A stretch of DNA of 64,000 nucleotides from positions 62,001-126,000 of the forward strand of contig NZ_JAAUWV010000006.1 of assembly GCF_014694405.1 (NCBI RefSeq), written 5' to 3'. Both the position numbers and the translations under genes were made by a program. The notes below the pieces were generated by a model. It made no database searches. It was not told the DNA's origin and was given only the letters and a program-made list of their open reading frames with translations. This document shows, piece after piece, positions 28,801-36,614 of this stretch (its first letter is position 1; every line of letters begins with the position of its first letter). This DNA comes from Pseudoalteromonas sp. S16_S37 (lineage in GTDB: Bacteria; Pseudomonadota; Gammaproteobacteria; Enterobacterales; Alteromonadaceae).

Positions 28801-30740
28801 GGACTTACCTGAGGCTGTGCAACCAATGGATAATTTGTGGTATCAATGTGTGTTAACTGCTCACCACTTAGATAGGTAAGGTATGTATCCTTACCTGGGT
28901 GAGGATTGTCGTCGACAAGTAACTTTAGACTGGCGTCTTGCACAATGTAATCGACACGTTCAGCTGGCCACTGCGGATCAAGTACTAAGAATGAGCCGCC
29001 TAATTTCCAACTTGCCAGCATTGCGATAACTTGTGCGCGGCTTCTTTCGAGTGTAATACCTAGCCTATCACCTTGGCCAAAGCCGTGTTTGCTTAGTGTA
29101 ATGCAAGCTCGCTCAACGAGCGCGTTTAGCTGTATATAGTCAACTTGATGTTCTTGCTCACTGAGCGCAATATGGTGAGGTGTTTGCTCAACTTGAGTAA
29201 CGAACGCTTGCCAAGCGGTATTGTTAATTGGCTTATTTTTTACAGCCGTTAATTTTGCTGCAAGTGAACAAGGGCAGCTCTGTAAGTTGCAATAGGTGAT
29301 TGCTGCATCGTTGAGCAGCTGTTCAACCCAATGCATAAACATGGCTTGAAAGGTTTCAACCGTTTGCTGCTTATATAAACTGTTGTTAAAGCGCCACTTA
29401 CATGTGAATGTCTCGTTGTGATCGACGACAACAAGATTTAATTCATGGGCTGCACCACGCTGCTCAGCCAACAGCTCTTGCTTTATTTGCTCGTCAACCC
29501 AGTGATCAACATGGGTGCTGTTGAGCGTAAACATATGCTGAAATACAGGACTTCGCTGAGATTCTCTATCGATATCTAGTTGGTCAACTAGCTTTGCGAA
29601 TGGATATTGTTGGTGTTTTAGCGCCTCAGTGCTCTGCGCTTTGACGTTCATTAAGAATTGTTCAAAACGCTCAGATGGGTCAATTTTGCAGTTGAGGGCT
29701 AATGGGTTTACTGTATAGCCAACAATTTCGGCATCTTCAGGAGTTAGGCGACCGGCACTGGGGGTACCGATGACAAATTGAGTTTGTCCTGATAAGCGCG
29801 CCATAAACCATTCAAACGCCGCTAACCACCAAATATATGGTGTGATATTATTCGCGCGGCAAAATGCTTTTAGCTTGCTGGCAAACTCACGTGACGTTGT
29901 GCTGTATAGCTCTTTTCCTGCCGAGTCCATGTTGGCTTGATAAGCAAAGTCAGTGGGTAGATTCAAAGGCGAGATTGAAGCTAACGAGTCTAACCAAAAC
30001 TGTTTATGAGTGTCATCTAAAGTCGTCGCTTGGCGTTCACTCCACTTTTGGTAAGAGTGACTAGGATAATTTCGCTGGGTTGTGGTTTTTCCACTTAGTA
30101 AGCGAATGAAATCTCTACGAATAATATCAAAAGAGATAAAGTCTGCTGCAATGTGATGGATAGTTAAGCTTACAAAACATTGTATTTCATTGGGTGTTCC
30201 GCAGATATGATTATGTGCTAATGCGATATGGCAAGTTTTGTGTTGATCCGGCGCAAGCAATGTATCTGCTTGTTGCTCAAGCCAATCATTGAGTTGTGCT
30301 TTGTTGATATTCTCAAAATCATAAAAGTCAGCTTTGGCAGGCTTAAACTCATTGAGCCACTGTACAGGCTCACCATCACGCTCACCGTAATTTAATGCAA
30401 GCACTGGATGAATCGCGCATAGCTGCGCAAACGCAGTATTGACTTGCTCTGTGGTATAAACCTCATTTAACTCAATTGCATACGCCATGTTGTAGGCAAC
30501 ACTTTGCGGACGTAAACGATACAAAAACCACAAAGCCCGTTCATTGGCGCTTAGTGCACGAGCATCATAATAATTTGGCTGCGCATGTAATAATGAGAGT
30601 AACTGTGGCTTATGTGCTTTTAGGCGTTCAATAAGCTGAGGTGTCATAACTCCTTTGTCGGCTTTAAAGCTCAAGTTGCCATTGACGGCACTGAGTTTTA
30701 TCCCTTTTTGCCAACATTCTTTAAGCAATGCTTGCGCCAT
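25824..30740 (-). CDS. NRPS first module: TubC-like docking, C, A (Asp), T, T, E
   Basis: 1638 residues. Residues 1-50 resemble a TubC-type N-terminal docking domain (LLKECWQKGIKLS and a following basic helix). The C domain (about 60-490) has HHIAADF (about 194), keeping HHxxxD but with Phe for Gly, as in C domains that accept acyl starters. The A domain has YTSGSTGQPKA (about 650) and a pocket read as D-L-T-K-I-G-H-I-G-K, the Asp type. Two T domains follow in tandem, both GGDSI (about 1043 and 1115). An epimerisation domain (about 1165-1620) shows HHLVVDALSW (about 1297), DLEGHGRE and TVAWFT. It should join the fatty acyl group to Asp and convert the residue to the D form. It is separated from the acyl ligase gene upstream by no spacer. 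Confidence 0.94.
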   Translation of the reverse strand: MAQALLKECWQKGIKLSAVNGNLSFKADKGVMTPQLIERLKAHKPQLLSLLHAQPNYYDARALSANERALWFLYRLRPQSVAYNMAYAIELNEVYTTEQVNTAFAQLCAIHPVLALNYGERDGEPVQWLNEFKPAKADFYDFENINKAQLNDWLEQQADTLLAPDQHKTCHIALAHNHICGTPNEIQCFVSLTIHHIAADFISFDIIRRDFIRLLSGKTTTQRNYPSHSYQKWSERQATTLDDTHKQFWLDSLASISPLNLPTDFAYQANMDSAGKELYSTTSREFASKLKAFCRANNITPYIWWLAAFEWFMARLSGQTQFVIGTPSAGRLTPEDAEIVGYTVNPLALNCKIDPSERFEQFLMNVKAQSTEALKHQQYPFAKLVDQLDIDRESQRSPVFQHMFTLNSTHVDHWVDEQIKQELLAEQRGAAHELNLVVVDHNETFTCKWRFNNSLYKQQTVETFQAMFMHWVEQLLNDAAITYCNLQSCPCSLAAKLTAVKNKPINNTAWQAFVTQVEQTPHHIALSEQEHQVDYIQLNALVERACITLSKHGFGQGDRLGITLERSRAQVIAMLASWKLGGSFLVLDPQWPAERVDYIVQDASLKLLVDDNPHPGKDTYLTYLSGEQLTHIDTTNYPLVAQPQVSPQDEAYLIYTSGSTGQPKAVQLTHSNLVHYVNALSHAIPLSQTASMTSLSKHSADLGYTALFGALLTGREYRILNEHLALDSQALVNELKQYPIDCLKIVPSHFYGLLQAESNAALLPSQALIFGGEALTQQVIAAVKDYAPSLEIFNHYGPTEATIGALVHKVSEHPATTTAPIGSPLQNYDIKVVDASGQLQALGLAGELHIGGPALANGYLNQCQMTDEKFYERQGQRWYRTGDSVVINDGLVYFLGRNDDQIKIRGYRVELGEVEAALKQHIEQAAVVAYKNDDNQTQLIAYVVADEPQQQQLKEQIALLLPPYMVPAQWYRVEQLPRLANGKIDRKSLIHDVAQRETESQRATDAPTALSDEHLKLEQQLLDIWQSLLNRPNIGVEDDFFSVGGDSILGLQVIAQARKHSINIKPQQLFEYKTIRKLVAQLIEANIPKEQQVLLTIVRETLNNPDVQAHDDFFAVGGDSILSLQLVAKARKAGIQLLPKDIFTHKSVAKLMVHLQLSNQPAAKQTPHKEKLSEAPFPLTPIQHWFFEQRLANPHYWNQSVQLNIHSELNFNALQQAAAQVLQTHAALRLSFSNSNGQWQQQYNPYQQAWLADAVQQTTQAACEATFKTFQSQFNLSQAPLVRFVHFKTDNVLLCTAHHLVVDALSWQVILDDLLSAYHAICQGTSHTLPDVQYEFDQWQRYLTKLSSDPTILKQQTYWQSQLQTSALFAEQTDNLYQDAQTIVTSLDSTTTKQLLSNANLAYNTSTQELLLSALTKTLCTHWQLPAITIDLEGHGREAHLLAQQEEQDVSRTVAWFTTRFAQKFSVTGCIERNIIATKEQLRFMPNKGIGYGLLRYLQPQNDVMTTGNSDLVSFNFLGSRNNDINEHFSLKHGLVPATRDANNRRAHLLDINILVENQQLHIHWSYPKLHSAFSNMDDIVQAFNDNLMAIIAHCLDSNFGRATGADFTLANIDDQAFIRLLNELTLPSSRSTQPTQH

Positions 30741-32768
30741 TTACAACACTCCTTCTGTTGGGGTTTCGTTAGCTGCAGTTTGGTTTTTCTGTGCATACTG
30801 TGCTGCTAAGTAAGTCGCTAGTTGCTCAATGGTCGGATAACTTAAGACACTTTCAATTCTTATACTCAACGCGAGTTGTTTAGATAACTCATTTACGAGT
30901 GACATCGCATCGATGGAATCGAGGCCTATTTGCATGAGATGCTGAGAAGGGGATAGTGTGGCAATCGATTGCGATAATCGATGACTGATCCAGTGTATTA
31001 CCCAGTTTTCTATACTTTTATTGTCATAAGCGTGCAGTGGTGCAAGGCTGACTTCACTAATGGCAGGCTGTTGCCATTGCGCTACCGCGTTGAGTTCGCC
31101 ATTGATATAAGCTTGTTTACAGGCTAATCGCTGGATTTTCCCTGAGCTAGTTTTGCTCAGTGAGGCTGGCCTTATGAGTACAATCGCTGTAACTCTCAAC
31201 TCATGCTCTTGGGCGATGATGGCTCTTATTTGTTTAAAGATAGGTTCATAGTCATGCAACCTCATCGACTCTCTGGTTAATTCTTGAACGACGACTATTT
31301 CTTTGCTGTTATTGGCATGAGTAACTTCGAATACCGCTGCGCCATGGGGGGTCAGTAGTTTGCTCAGTGATAATAAGGAATGCTCGATGTCTTGAGGATA
31401 ATAGTTACAACCATGCACAATCAGCATCTCTTTTTTACGACCAGTCACGTAAAGCTGTTGTTGGTCAACAAAGCCAAGGTCGCCGGTTGCCATGAAACCA
31501 GGCTCTCCTTCAATGTTTAAATTGAATGTTTGTTCATTAAGCTCAGGTTTTTGCCAGTAGCCACGTGTTACGCTGTCGCCTTTATACATAATTTCACCAA
31601 TTTGCCCATCGGCAAGCGGGAGGCGTGTGGCTGGGTCAACTATGCGCAGCGGCATCTGTGTTATGAGTTTGCCTGAACTGGGGATGTTTCTGCCTGTTGA
31701 AGGTGCTATTTTTACTTTATCAACGCTGAGCGCCTGACTATCAACACTCAGTAGCTTAAACGAATGATTGATGGGCGTTGCAGTAACGAGCAAGCATGCT
31801 TCGGCCATGCCATAGCAAGGTTTAACCGCTGTCTTCGATAGTCCTGCGCTATGAAAATTATCATAAAACTTTTCAAGCGTTTGTGCATTAATCGGCTCTG
31901 CACCATTGACGAAAACGCGCAATGAGGAAAGCTCAAGCGATGATTTTTGTGACTCTGTTACTTTTTCGGTCGCTAAATCGAAGATGAAGTTAGGTGCTGC
32001 TGTTATGGTTGCTTTAAGGTCAGTGATGGCCTGCAGCAGAATATAGGGGTTTTGTGCAACTTTTGCTGACGCTAAGAAGTATATGGTTGCACCCGCTCTG
32101 AGAGGTGATAAAGTGGCGCCAACACAGCCCATATCGTGGTACAGCGGTAACCAATTGATTAAGGTATCAGATTGACACATTTCAAAACTATCAATAATCA
32201 GGCCAGTGTTACAAAGCAAGTTGTGATGCGACAACATTACGCCTTTTGGCTGCCCTGTAGAGCCTGAGCTGTATTGTAAATAGGCAATATCGTGGGTATC
32301 GATATTTTCGGCCTGCCACAAAGTGGCATCGTTAATATTTAACTGATCTGCAAAGATAGTATTAATATTTAAATCGTGCGCTTCGCACCAATCTTTTGTC
32401 GCTTCGCTATCGTCGCTTAAGCATATAAGGGTATTAGGTTGGCAGTCTTGAACAATACTATTTAGTCTTCGCCAATCACGTGCTTTGCGACGAGCAGGGT
32501 AAATCGGTACAGCAATTACGCCAGCGTAAATACAAGCAAAAAATGCGACAACATAATCAATACCATTTGGTATCAGAAGCATAACTCTATCGCCAAACTT
32601 ATTGTGTTGTGAAAGCGTGTAAGCGAGCGCTTTAGCGCGCTGTGCCAGTTGAGAGTAGCTGAGCGCTTGATTATCGCTACCTTGATACTTAGCCAGTGCA
32701 ATATGATTGGGAATAGTTTGTGCGTGGTGCTCTAGTACTTGTTGCCAGTTACCAAAATGACCTTTCAT
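30741..32768 (-). CDS. Fatty acyl-AMP ligase fused to acyl carrier domain (lipoinitiation)
   Basis: 675 residues. The N-terminal about 560 residues are an adenylate-forming enzyme of the FAAL type: YSSGSTGQPKGVMLSH (about 167), NWLPLYHDMG and YGMAEA. The C-terminal about 80 residues are a carrier domain with the phosphopantetheine Ser in IGLDSID (about 612). FAALs activate a free fatty acid as the acyl-AMP and pass it to a carrier rather than to CoA. It lies directly before the first NRPS, whose C domain looks suited to an acyl donor, so it most likely supplies the N-terminal acyl tail. Chain length cannot be read from sequence by eye. It is the second gene of the operon, 56 bp after the hydroxylase gene. 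Confidence 0.92.
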   Translation of the reverse strand: MKGHFGNWQQVLEHHAQTIPNHIALAKYQGSDNQALSYSQLAQRAKALAYTLSQHNKFGDRVMLLIPNGIDYVVAFFACIYAGVIAVPIYPARRKARDWRRLNSIVQDCQPNTLICLSDDSEATKDWCEAHDLNINTIFADQLNINDATLWQAENIDTHDIAYLQYSSGSTGQPKGVMLSHHNLLCNTGLIIDSFEMCQSDTLINWLPLYHDMGCVGATLSPLRAGATIYFLASAKVAQNPYILLQAITDLKATITAAPNFIFDLATEKVTESQKSSLELSSLRVFVNGAEPINAQTLEKFYDNFHSAGLSKTAVKPCYGMAEACLLVTATPINHSFKLLSVDSQALSVDKVKIAPSTGRNIPSSGKLITQMPLRIVDPATRLPLADGQIGEIMYKGDSVTRGYWQKPELNEQTFNLNIEGEPGFMATGDLGFVDQQQLYVTGRKKEMLIVHGCNYYPQDIEHSLLSLSKLLTPHGAAVFEVTHANNSKEIVVVQELTRESMRLHDYEPIFKQIRAIIAQEHELRVTAIVLIRPASLSKTSSGKIQRLACKQAYINGELNAVAQWQQPAISEVSLAPLHAYDNKSIENWVIHWISHRLSQSIATLSPSQHLMQIGLDSIDAMSLVNELSKQLALSIRIESVLSYPTIEQLATYLAAQYAQKNQTAANETPTEGVL

Positions 32769-32824
32769 GTTCTTTACTCTTTTAAGTCTGGTTGTAATAT
32801 GGTTTTTTAGGTGCGAGTGTTGAT

Positions 32825-33811
32825 TTAGCGTTGTTCGCTATAGCCTTGTGCCATGGCTACAATGACTTTTCTATCACCGCTGAAAGTACTTCGACCGTGC
32901 GCGGCAAGCATATTGTCGAGCATCATGATGTCGCCTTTTTGCCAAGGAAAGCTGACTTGACACTGGCTAAGGACTTGTCGAATATGCTGCAGATCTTCAT
33001 CTTTGATAGGGCTGCCATCGCCGTAATAGACGTTTCTTGGGAGGTTTTCTTCACCAACAATCGAAATGAGTGTTTCTTTGATATGTTCATCTAGATTGGA
33101 GACATGAAATAGATGAGCTTGATTGAACCAAACCTTTTCGTGGGTGCTTGGGTGAGTTGAAACCGCTTGGCATATTTGCCTTGTTTGCAGTTCTCCATCT
33201 TCTTTCCATATACATTCAATATGGTTCTTGGCACAAAATGCCTCAACTTGCGTTTTGTCTGATGTGCCGAAAGCTTGCTGCCAAGACAGGTCTAGGCCAT
33301 TACCGTAATTTCGGACATATAACAGGCCATGCTCTGCAAAACGTGCACGAATGGCGGGGGCAATGTTGTCGTATACTCGTCGACTATCGGCAATAGGGGT
33401 CTCACCATCTTTTTCTGGCGCGATTTCGCAATGAAACCAAATCTTTAATGGCCAACTCAAGGTATAAGCCTGTTCATTGTGTAATGGGATCACCTGATGA
33501 GCTGGATATTCAGTAGAGGTATAAACACCACTGGTCACTTCATTTCGCGGAGTAGAAGCATAGTCATAATTCAACAAATCATGCCCAAATGAACGTGCAA
33601 AGGCATTAAAGTCATCAGCGCCATTTACACTAAAGCCTCTAAACAAGAGCCCTCCTTGAATATGCAACAGCTGTTCAACAAGTTGCTGTATGTCATCGAT
33701 ACAATCTTGCCAAATTGGGCTATTAATAGGCTGAACGAGTACAGGCAAACCAGATGAATGGAAAGTATGGTCTACAGAAATTGACTTAAAAGTCAAAGGG
33801 TTACTTGGCAT
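32825..33811 (-). CDS. Free-standing TauD/SyrP-like aspartate beta-hydroxylase
   Basis: 328 residues, full length for TauD-family Fe(II)/2-oxoglutarate oxygenases. The metal-binding H-x-E lies in LHNEQAY (about 110), the distal His in NMLAAHGRS (about 301), and a 2-oxoglutarate-binding Arg probably in GDRKVI. It is clearly homologous to the C-terminal domain of the 3073-residue NRPS (shared patterns LPRNV, YYGD/CYGD, MLDNMLAAH). SyrP-like enzymes hydroxylate Asp on a carrier domain, which gives the beta-hydroxyaspartate used for iron binding in many siderophores. It is the first gene of the operon. The ATG has a good Shine-Dalgarno (AGGGA, 7-8 nt upstream), and a Fur-box-like site lies about 110 bp before the start. 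Confidence 0.88.
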   Translation of the reverse strand: MPSNPLTFKSISVDHTFHSSGLPVLVQPINSPIWQDCIDDIQQLVEQLLHIQGGLLFRGFSVNGADDFNAFARSFGHDLLNYDYASTPRNEVTSGVYTSTEYPAHQVIPLHNEQAYTLSWPLKIWFHCEIAPEKDGETPIADSRRVYDNIAPAIRARFAEHGLLYVRNYGNGLDLSWQQAFGTSDKTQVEAFCAKNHIECIWKEDGELQTRQICQAVSTHPSTHEKVWFNQAHLFHVSNLDEHIKETLISIVGEENLPRNVYYGDGSPIKDEDLQHIRQVLSQCQVSFPWQKGDIMMLDNMLAAHGRSTFSGDRKVIVAMAQGYSEQR

Positions 33812-33920
33812 GGCGAATTCCCTAAAAAAACTATGACAAATCGCTGTTCGCTATTTAAGGCAATAGCAGCGAGATAGAGTGGGGTATGATAAAGGAAAAA
33901 AACAAGATAGCAACAATCTA

Positions 33921-33939
33921 AATGATAATAGTTTCTATT
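33921..33939 (-). promoter_or_regulatory. Fur-box-like site upstream of the NRPS operon
   Basis: Reads AATGATAATAGTTTCTATT. The left half matches the AATGATAAT Fur half-site exactly and the right half matches 5 of 9 positions. It is about 110 bp upstream of the hydroxylase start. Iron-repressed control of the operon is inferred. Confidence 0.6.
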
Positions 33940-34168
33940 TATAGTTGTGTGTTTGTACCTTTATTGCCGTTTTATAGGGTTGTGGCACTACGTTGAGGAG
34001 CCGTTGTTTTTAGGTGTTGACATTCTTTTGTTCAGGAGCGTTTGATTGAAAAAAGTTAATAATCCAGTGGTCGAATGCTACTTTCTTGTAATACAAGCAG
34101 ATATATCAGAAACCTCGCCAGAGTTATGAATAAATTAATTACTGCAAAGTTCCGCAAAATTATTTGCA

Positions 34169-34187
34169 AATGAAAACTGTTTTCATT
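34169..34187 (+). promoter_or_regulatory. Fur-box-like perfect palindrome upstream of the TonB receptor gene
   Basis: AATGAAAACTGTTTTCATT, a perfect 9-1-9 inverted repeat with the outer half-site AATGA typical of Fur operators. It lies about 147 bp before the receptor start codon. Confidence 0.7.
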
Positions 34188-34213
34188 AACATGCGCAAAA
34201 CTAAATAATAAAT

Positions 34214-34232
34214 ACGAATATATATCATTATC
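34214..34232 (+). promoter_or_regulatory. Second Fur-box-like site upstream of the TonB receptor gene
   Basis: ACGAATATATATCATTATC matches 12 of 19 positions of the Fur consensus, with a perfect right half (ATCATTATC). It is about 100 bp before the receptor start and 27 bp after the first palindrome. Confidence 0.5.
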
Positions 34233-34333
34233 AAATGTGTTCCGTTAACAGGCTCTTTAGTTGGCTGAACGCACAATAGTAAACGTATTGGTAAACATTT
34301 TTATTGTCTCTTTGACCGCATTAGGAGTGCTTT

Positions 34334-36544
34334 GTGAAACAACCTTACACAACTGCTTTGTTTAAAAAATCGATTATTGTTATGGCTGTCGCTTCGGCCT
34401 TGTCACCAGCCTTGTCTGTAGCGCAACAGAGCGATATTGAAGTAATTACAGTTAAAGGCCGTGCTGCTCAATTTTATTTTGTTGAACAAGCGACGATGGC
34501 TACGAAAACACCAACAGATTATATGGACCTTCCACAATCTGTGCAGGTGTTGAGTAAACAATTAATTCAAGACCAAGCTGCGCGTCAAACAACCGATCTT
34601 TACCGTTCTATTTCGGGTGTTACTCAATTTAGCTATTCAGGTGTAACAGCCCGTGGTTTTAGACAAGACCAAGTAAGGTATGACGGTGTACAGGGCGACC
34701 CATTCTCAGGCTTTTCTATTCCACAACTATTTAATGTTGAGCGCGTTGAAGTGCTAAAAGGGCCAACAGGTATGCTTTATGGCGCAGGTCAACCAGGTGG
34801 ATTACTCAATTATGTAACTAAGAAACCAAAGTTCGAACAAAGCGCACAAGTAGCACTTTTTACAGGCAATGATGAACTATTAGGTGGCCACGTTGAAACG
34901 ACTGGTACGCTCAGTGAAAATACACTTGCTTATCGAGTCGCAGGTTTTCACCAAGATAAAAATAGCTATCGCAACAACGCTGAAGAAACAAACACCTTGT
35001 TGTCAGCGGGCCTAACCTGGTATGCCAATGATAAAACTGAATTAATATTTCAATATGATCATATAGACCAATCATTAGTTGGCCATCGCTTACGTGGTGT
35101 TCCGGTTGATGATAACGGCCACTTTTTAACTGACATCAGCTACAATGCCAATGAAAAGTCTGATTTCCAAGATTTGAAAGCTGACGTATATCAATTGACT
35201 GCCAATTTTGATTTAGCCAATAACTTAACCAATACTACCGTCATTCGTGGTTTTAGTAATGAGCGCACTCAACAATATCATGAGAATTTAGGTTTAATTG
35301 GAGATTTATCTGAGGCGAAAAAAGAGCAGTATCTGCCTGTATTAGATATGTTGGGCTTTGCAACGCAAGACACGGCGATGATGCGTCAATTTAGAGATCA
35401 AGAGCGAAGCAGTGATGAATGGAGCGTAACAACAGACTTTGTCTATGAGACAACGTTTGCAGGCGTTGAGCATATGTTCTTATTTGGCGCTGACTATGCC
35501 AAGGCTGATCAAGACTTTGAGAACAAGGTAAGTGACTTAACAAGAACGCTTAATCCTAAAAATTATACAAATCCTCAAGATATGTTTAATCGAGAGAATC
35601 ATGTTCCTACACTTGATATTGTAAACCCTGTGTATGGTGCTGACACAAGTAAGTACATGCGTATTAACGCGGCGCTTCAAAAGACTCAGAGCCAACGCCA
35701 AGGTGTGTATGTGCAAGATCAAATACGTTTGAGTGAACAATGGATTGCAATTGCTGGCCTTCGTTATGATAGTTTTGAAGACAAACAAGGGACAAAGAAA
35801 GTCAGTGACAACAAGTTGAGTCCTCGCGTTGGTGCAATTTATCAGCCGAACGAGAATATGTCGCTATTCGTTAATAGATCAGAAGGCTTTAGCCCGCAGT
35901 CATTGAGTCAACAACCTGAATCAGGTGAAATATTTGGCCCAGAGTCGAGTGCGCAGCATGAATTTGGCATTAAGAATATTTGGCTAGACGGCAGCTTAAC
36001 AACCACATTTTCAACCTATCATATTGTTAAAGATGATGTGGCGGTGAGTAACCCAAATTACGTTGAAGGTAGTGGTTTACCTGAACAGTTACAAATTGGC
36101 GAAGTTACCAGTAAAGGTATTGAAATCGATGTTATTGGCGATATTACAGAGCATTTAACGGGGACGATTAACTACGCATACAACGATGCCACCATCACAG
36201 GTGGTAACCCAGTTGATATTGCTAATACGGTTGGTGATGAATTCGCAAATGCGCCAGACCATACCTTGGGTATGTGGGCGCGATATGCGTTACCTAACCT
36301 CAATTCTTCAATTTCACTTGGCTTTGACTATGTAGATGAGCGAGTGAGTTTAAGTGGTCAAACGGTAAAATCATACGTAACTTGGGATGCGAGTTGGCAA
36401 ACGCAAATCGAGAATTTTGAGATTCAACTTAATCTTAAAAATATCTTTGATAAAGAGTATGCAACAAGTGGGTTTAATAAACGAAATGGCCATTTCCCTG
36501 GTGAACCTCGAAGCATAGTGTTGCAAGTAAGCTACACGCTTTAA
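34334..36544 (+). CDS. TonB-dependent siderophore receptor
   Basis: 736 residues with a GTG start and a TAGGAG Shine-Dalgarno 6 nt upstream. The signal peptide runs to about residue 30 (ALSPALSVAQQ). A TonB-box-like IEVITV (about 35) is followed by the plug domain, with LPQSVQVLSK and VERVEVLKGPTGMLYGAGQPGG typical of FhuA/FoxA-type ferric-siderophore receptors. A long beta-barrel region follows, ending in a short C-terminal strand. No N-terminal signalling domain is present, so surface sigma/anti-sigma signalling is unlikely. It is divergent from the NRPS operon across a region with Fur-box-like sites. Uptake of the ferric form of the locally made siderophore is the natural inference. Confidence 0.95.
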   Translation: MKQPYTTALFKKSIIVMAVASALSPALSVAQQSDIEVITVKGRAAQFYFVEQATMATKTPTDYMDLPQSVQVLSKQLIQDQAARQTTDLYRSISGVTQFSYSGVTARGFRQDQVRYDGVQGDPFSGFSIPQLFNVERVEVLKGPTGMLYGAGQPGGLLNYVTKKPKFEQSAQVALFTGNDELLGGHVETTGTLSENTLAYRVAGFHQDKNSYRNNAEETNTLLSAGLTWYANDKTELIFQYDHIDQSLVGHRLRGVPVDDNGHFLTDISYNANEKSDFQDLKADVYQLTANFDLANNLTNTTVIRGFSNERTQQYHENLGLIGDLSEAKKEQYLPVLDMLGFATQDTAMMRQFRDQERSSDEWSVTTDFVYETTFAGVEHMFLFGADYAKADQDFENKVSDLTRTLNPKNYTNPQDMFNRENHVPTLDIVNPVYGADTSKYMRINAALQKTQSQRQGVYVQDQIRLSEQWIAIAGLRYDSFEDKQGTKKVSDNKLSPRVGAIYQPNENMSLFVNRSEGFSPQSLSQQPESGEIFGPESSAQHEFGIKNIWLDGSLTTTFSTYHIVKDDVAVSNPNYVEGSGLPEQLQIGEVTSKGIEIDVIGDITEHLTGTINYAYNDATITGGNPVDIANTVGDEFANAPDHTLGMWARYALPNLNSSISLGFDYVDERVSLSGQTVKSYVTWDASWQTQIENFEIQLNLKNIFDKEYATSGFNKRNGHFPGEPRSIVLQVSYTL

Positions 36545-36563
36545 TCAGCAAGACTAAATATTG

Positions 36564-36584
36564 AGACCCCATTTATTGGGGTCT
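36564..36584 (+). terminator. Hairpin between receptor and PepSY genes
   Basis: AGACCCC pairs with GGGGTCT across a 7-nt loop, 20 bp after the receptor stop. Only a weak T-rich stretch follows, so it may reduce rather than stop transcription into the next gene, which starts 30 bp later. Confidence 0.5.
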
Positions 36585-36614
36585 TAACGTTTTAAATGCA
36601 GATGTAACGATACA

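Larger units (their letters stand above)
33812..34333. promoter_or_regulatory. Divergent control region between siderophore operon and receptor gene
   Basis: A 522-bp AT-rich gap with no convincing ORF. It separates the minus-strand biosynthetic operon from the plus-strand TonB receptor gene. It contains three Fur-box-like sites, annotated separately, one on the operon side and two on the receptor side. It should hold the promoters for both transcripts, though I could not place -10/-35 elements with confidence. Confidence 0.75.

Noticed and set aside
4308..30740. Calcium-dependent acidic lipopeptide antibiotic as the product, because of the Asp-Gly-Asp run
   Set aside because: The adjacent TonB siderophore receptor, PepSY protein, Fur-like sites and Asp hydroxylases fit a siderophore better. 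A full Asp-X-Asp-Gly motif cannot be read from the module order. Kept as a minor alternative.
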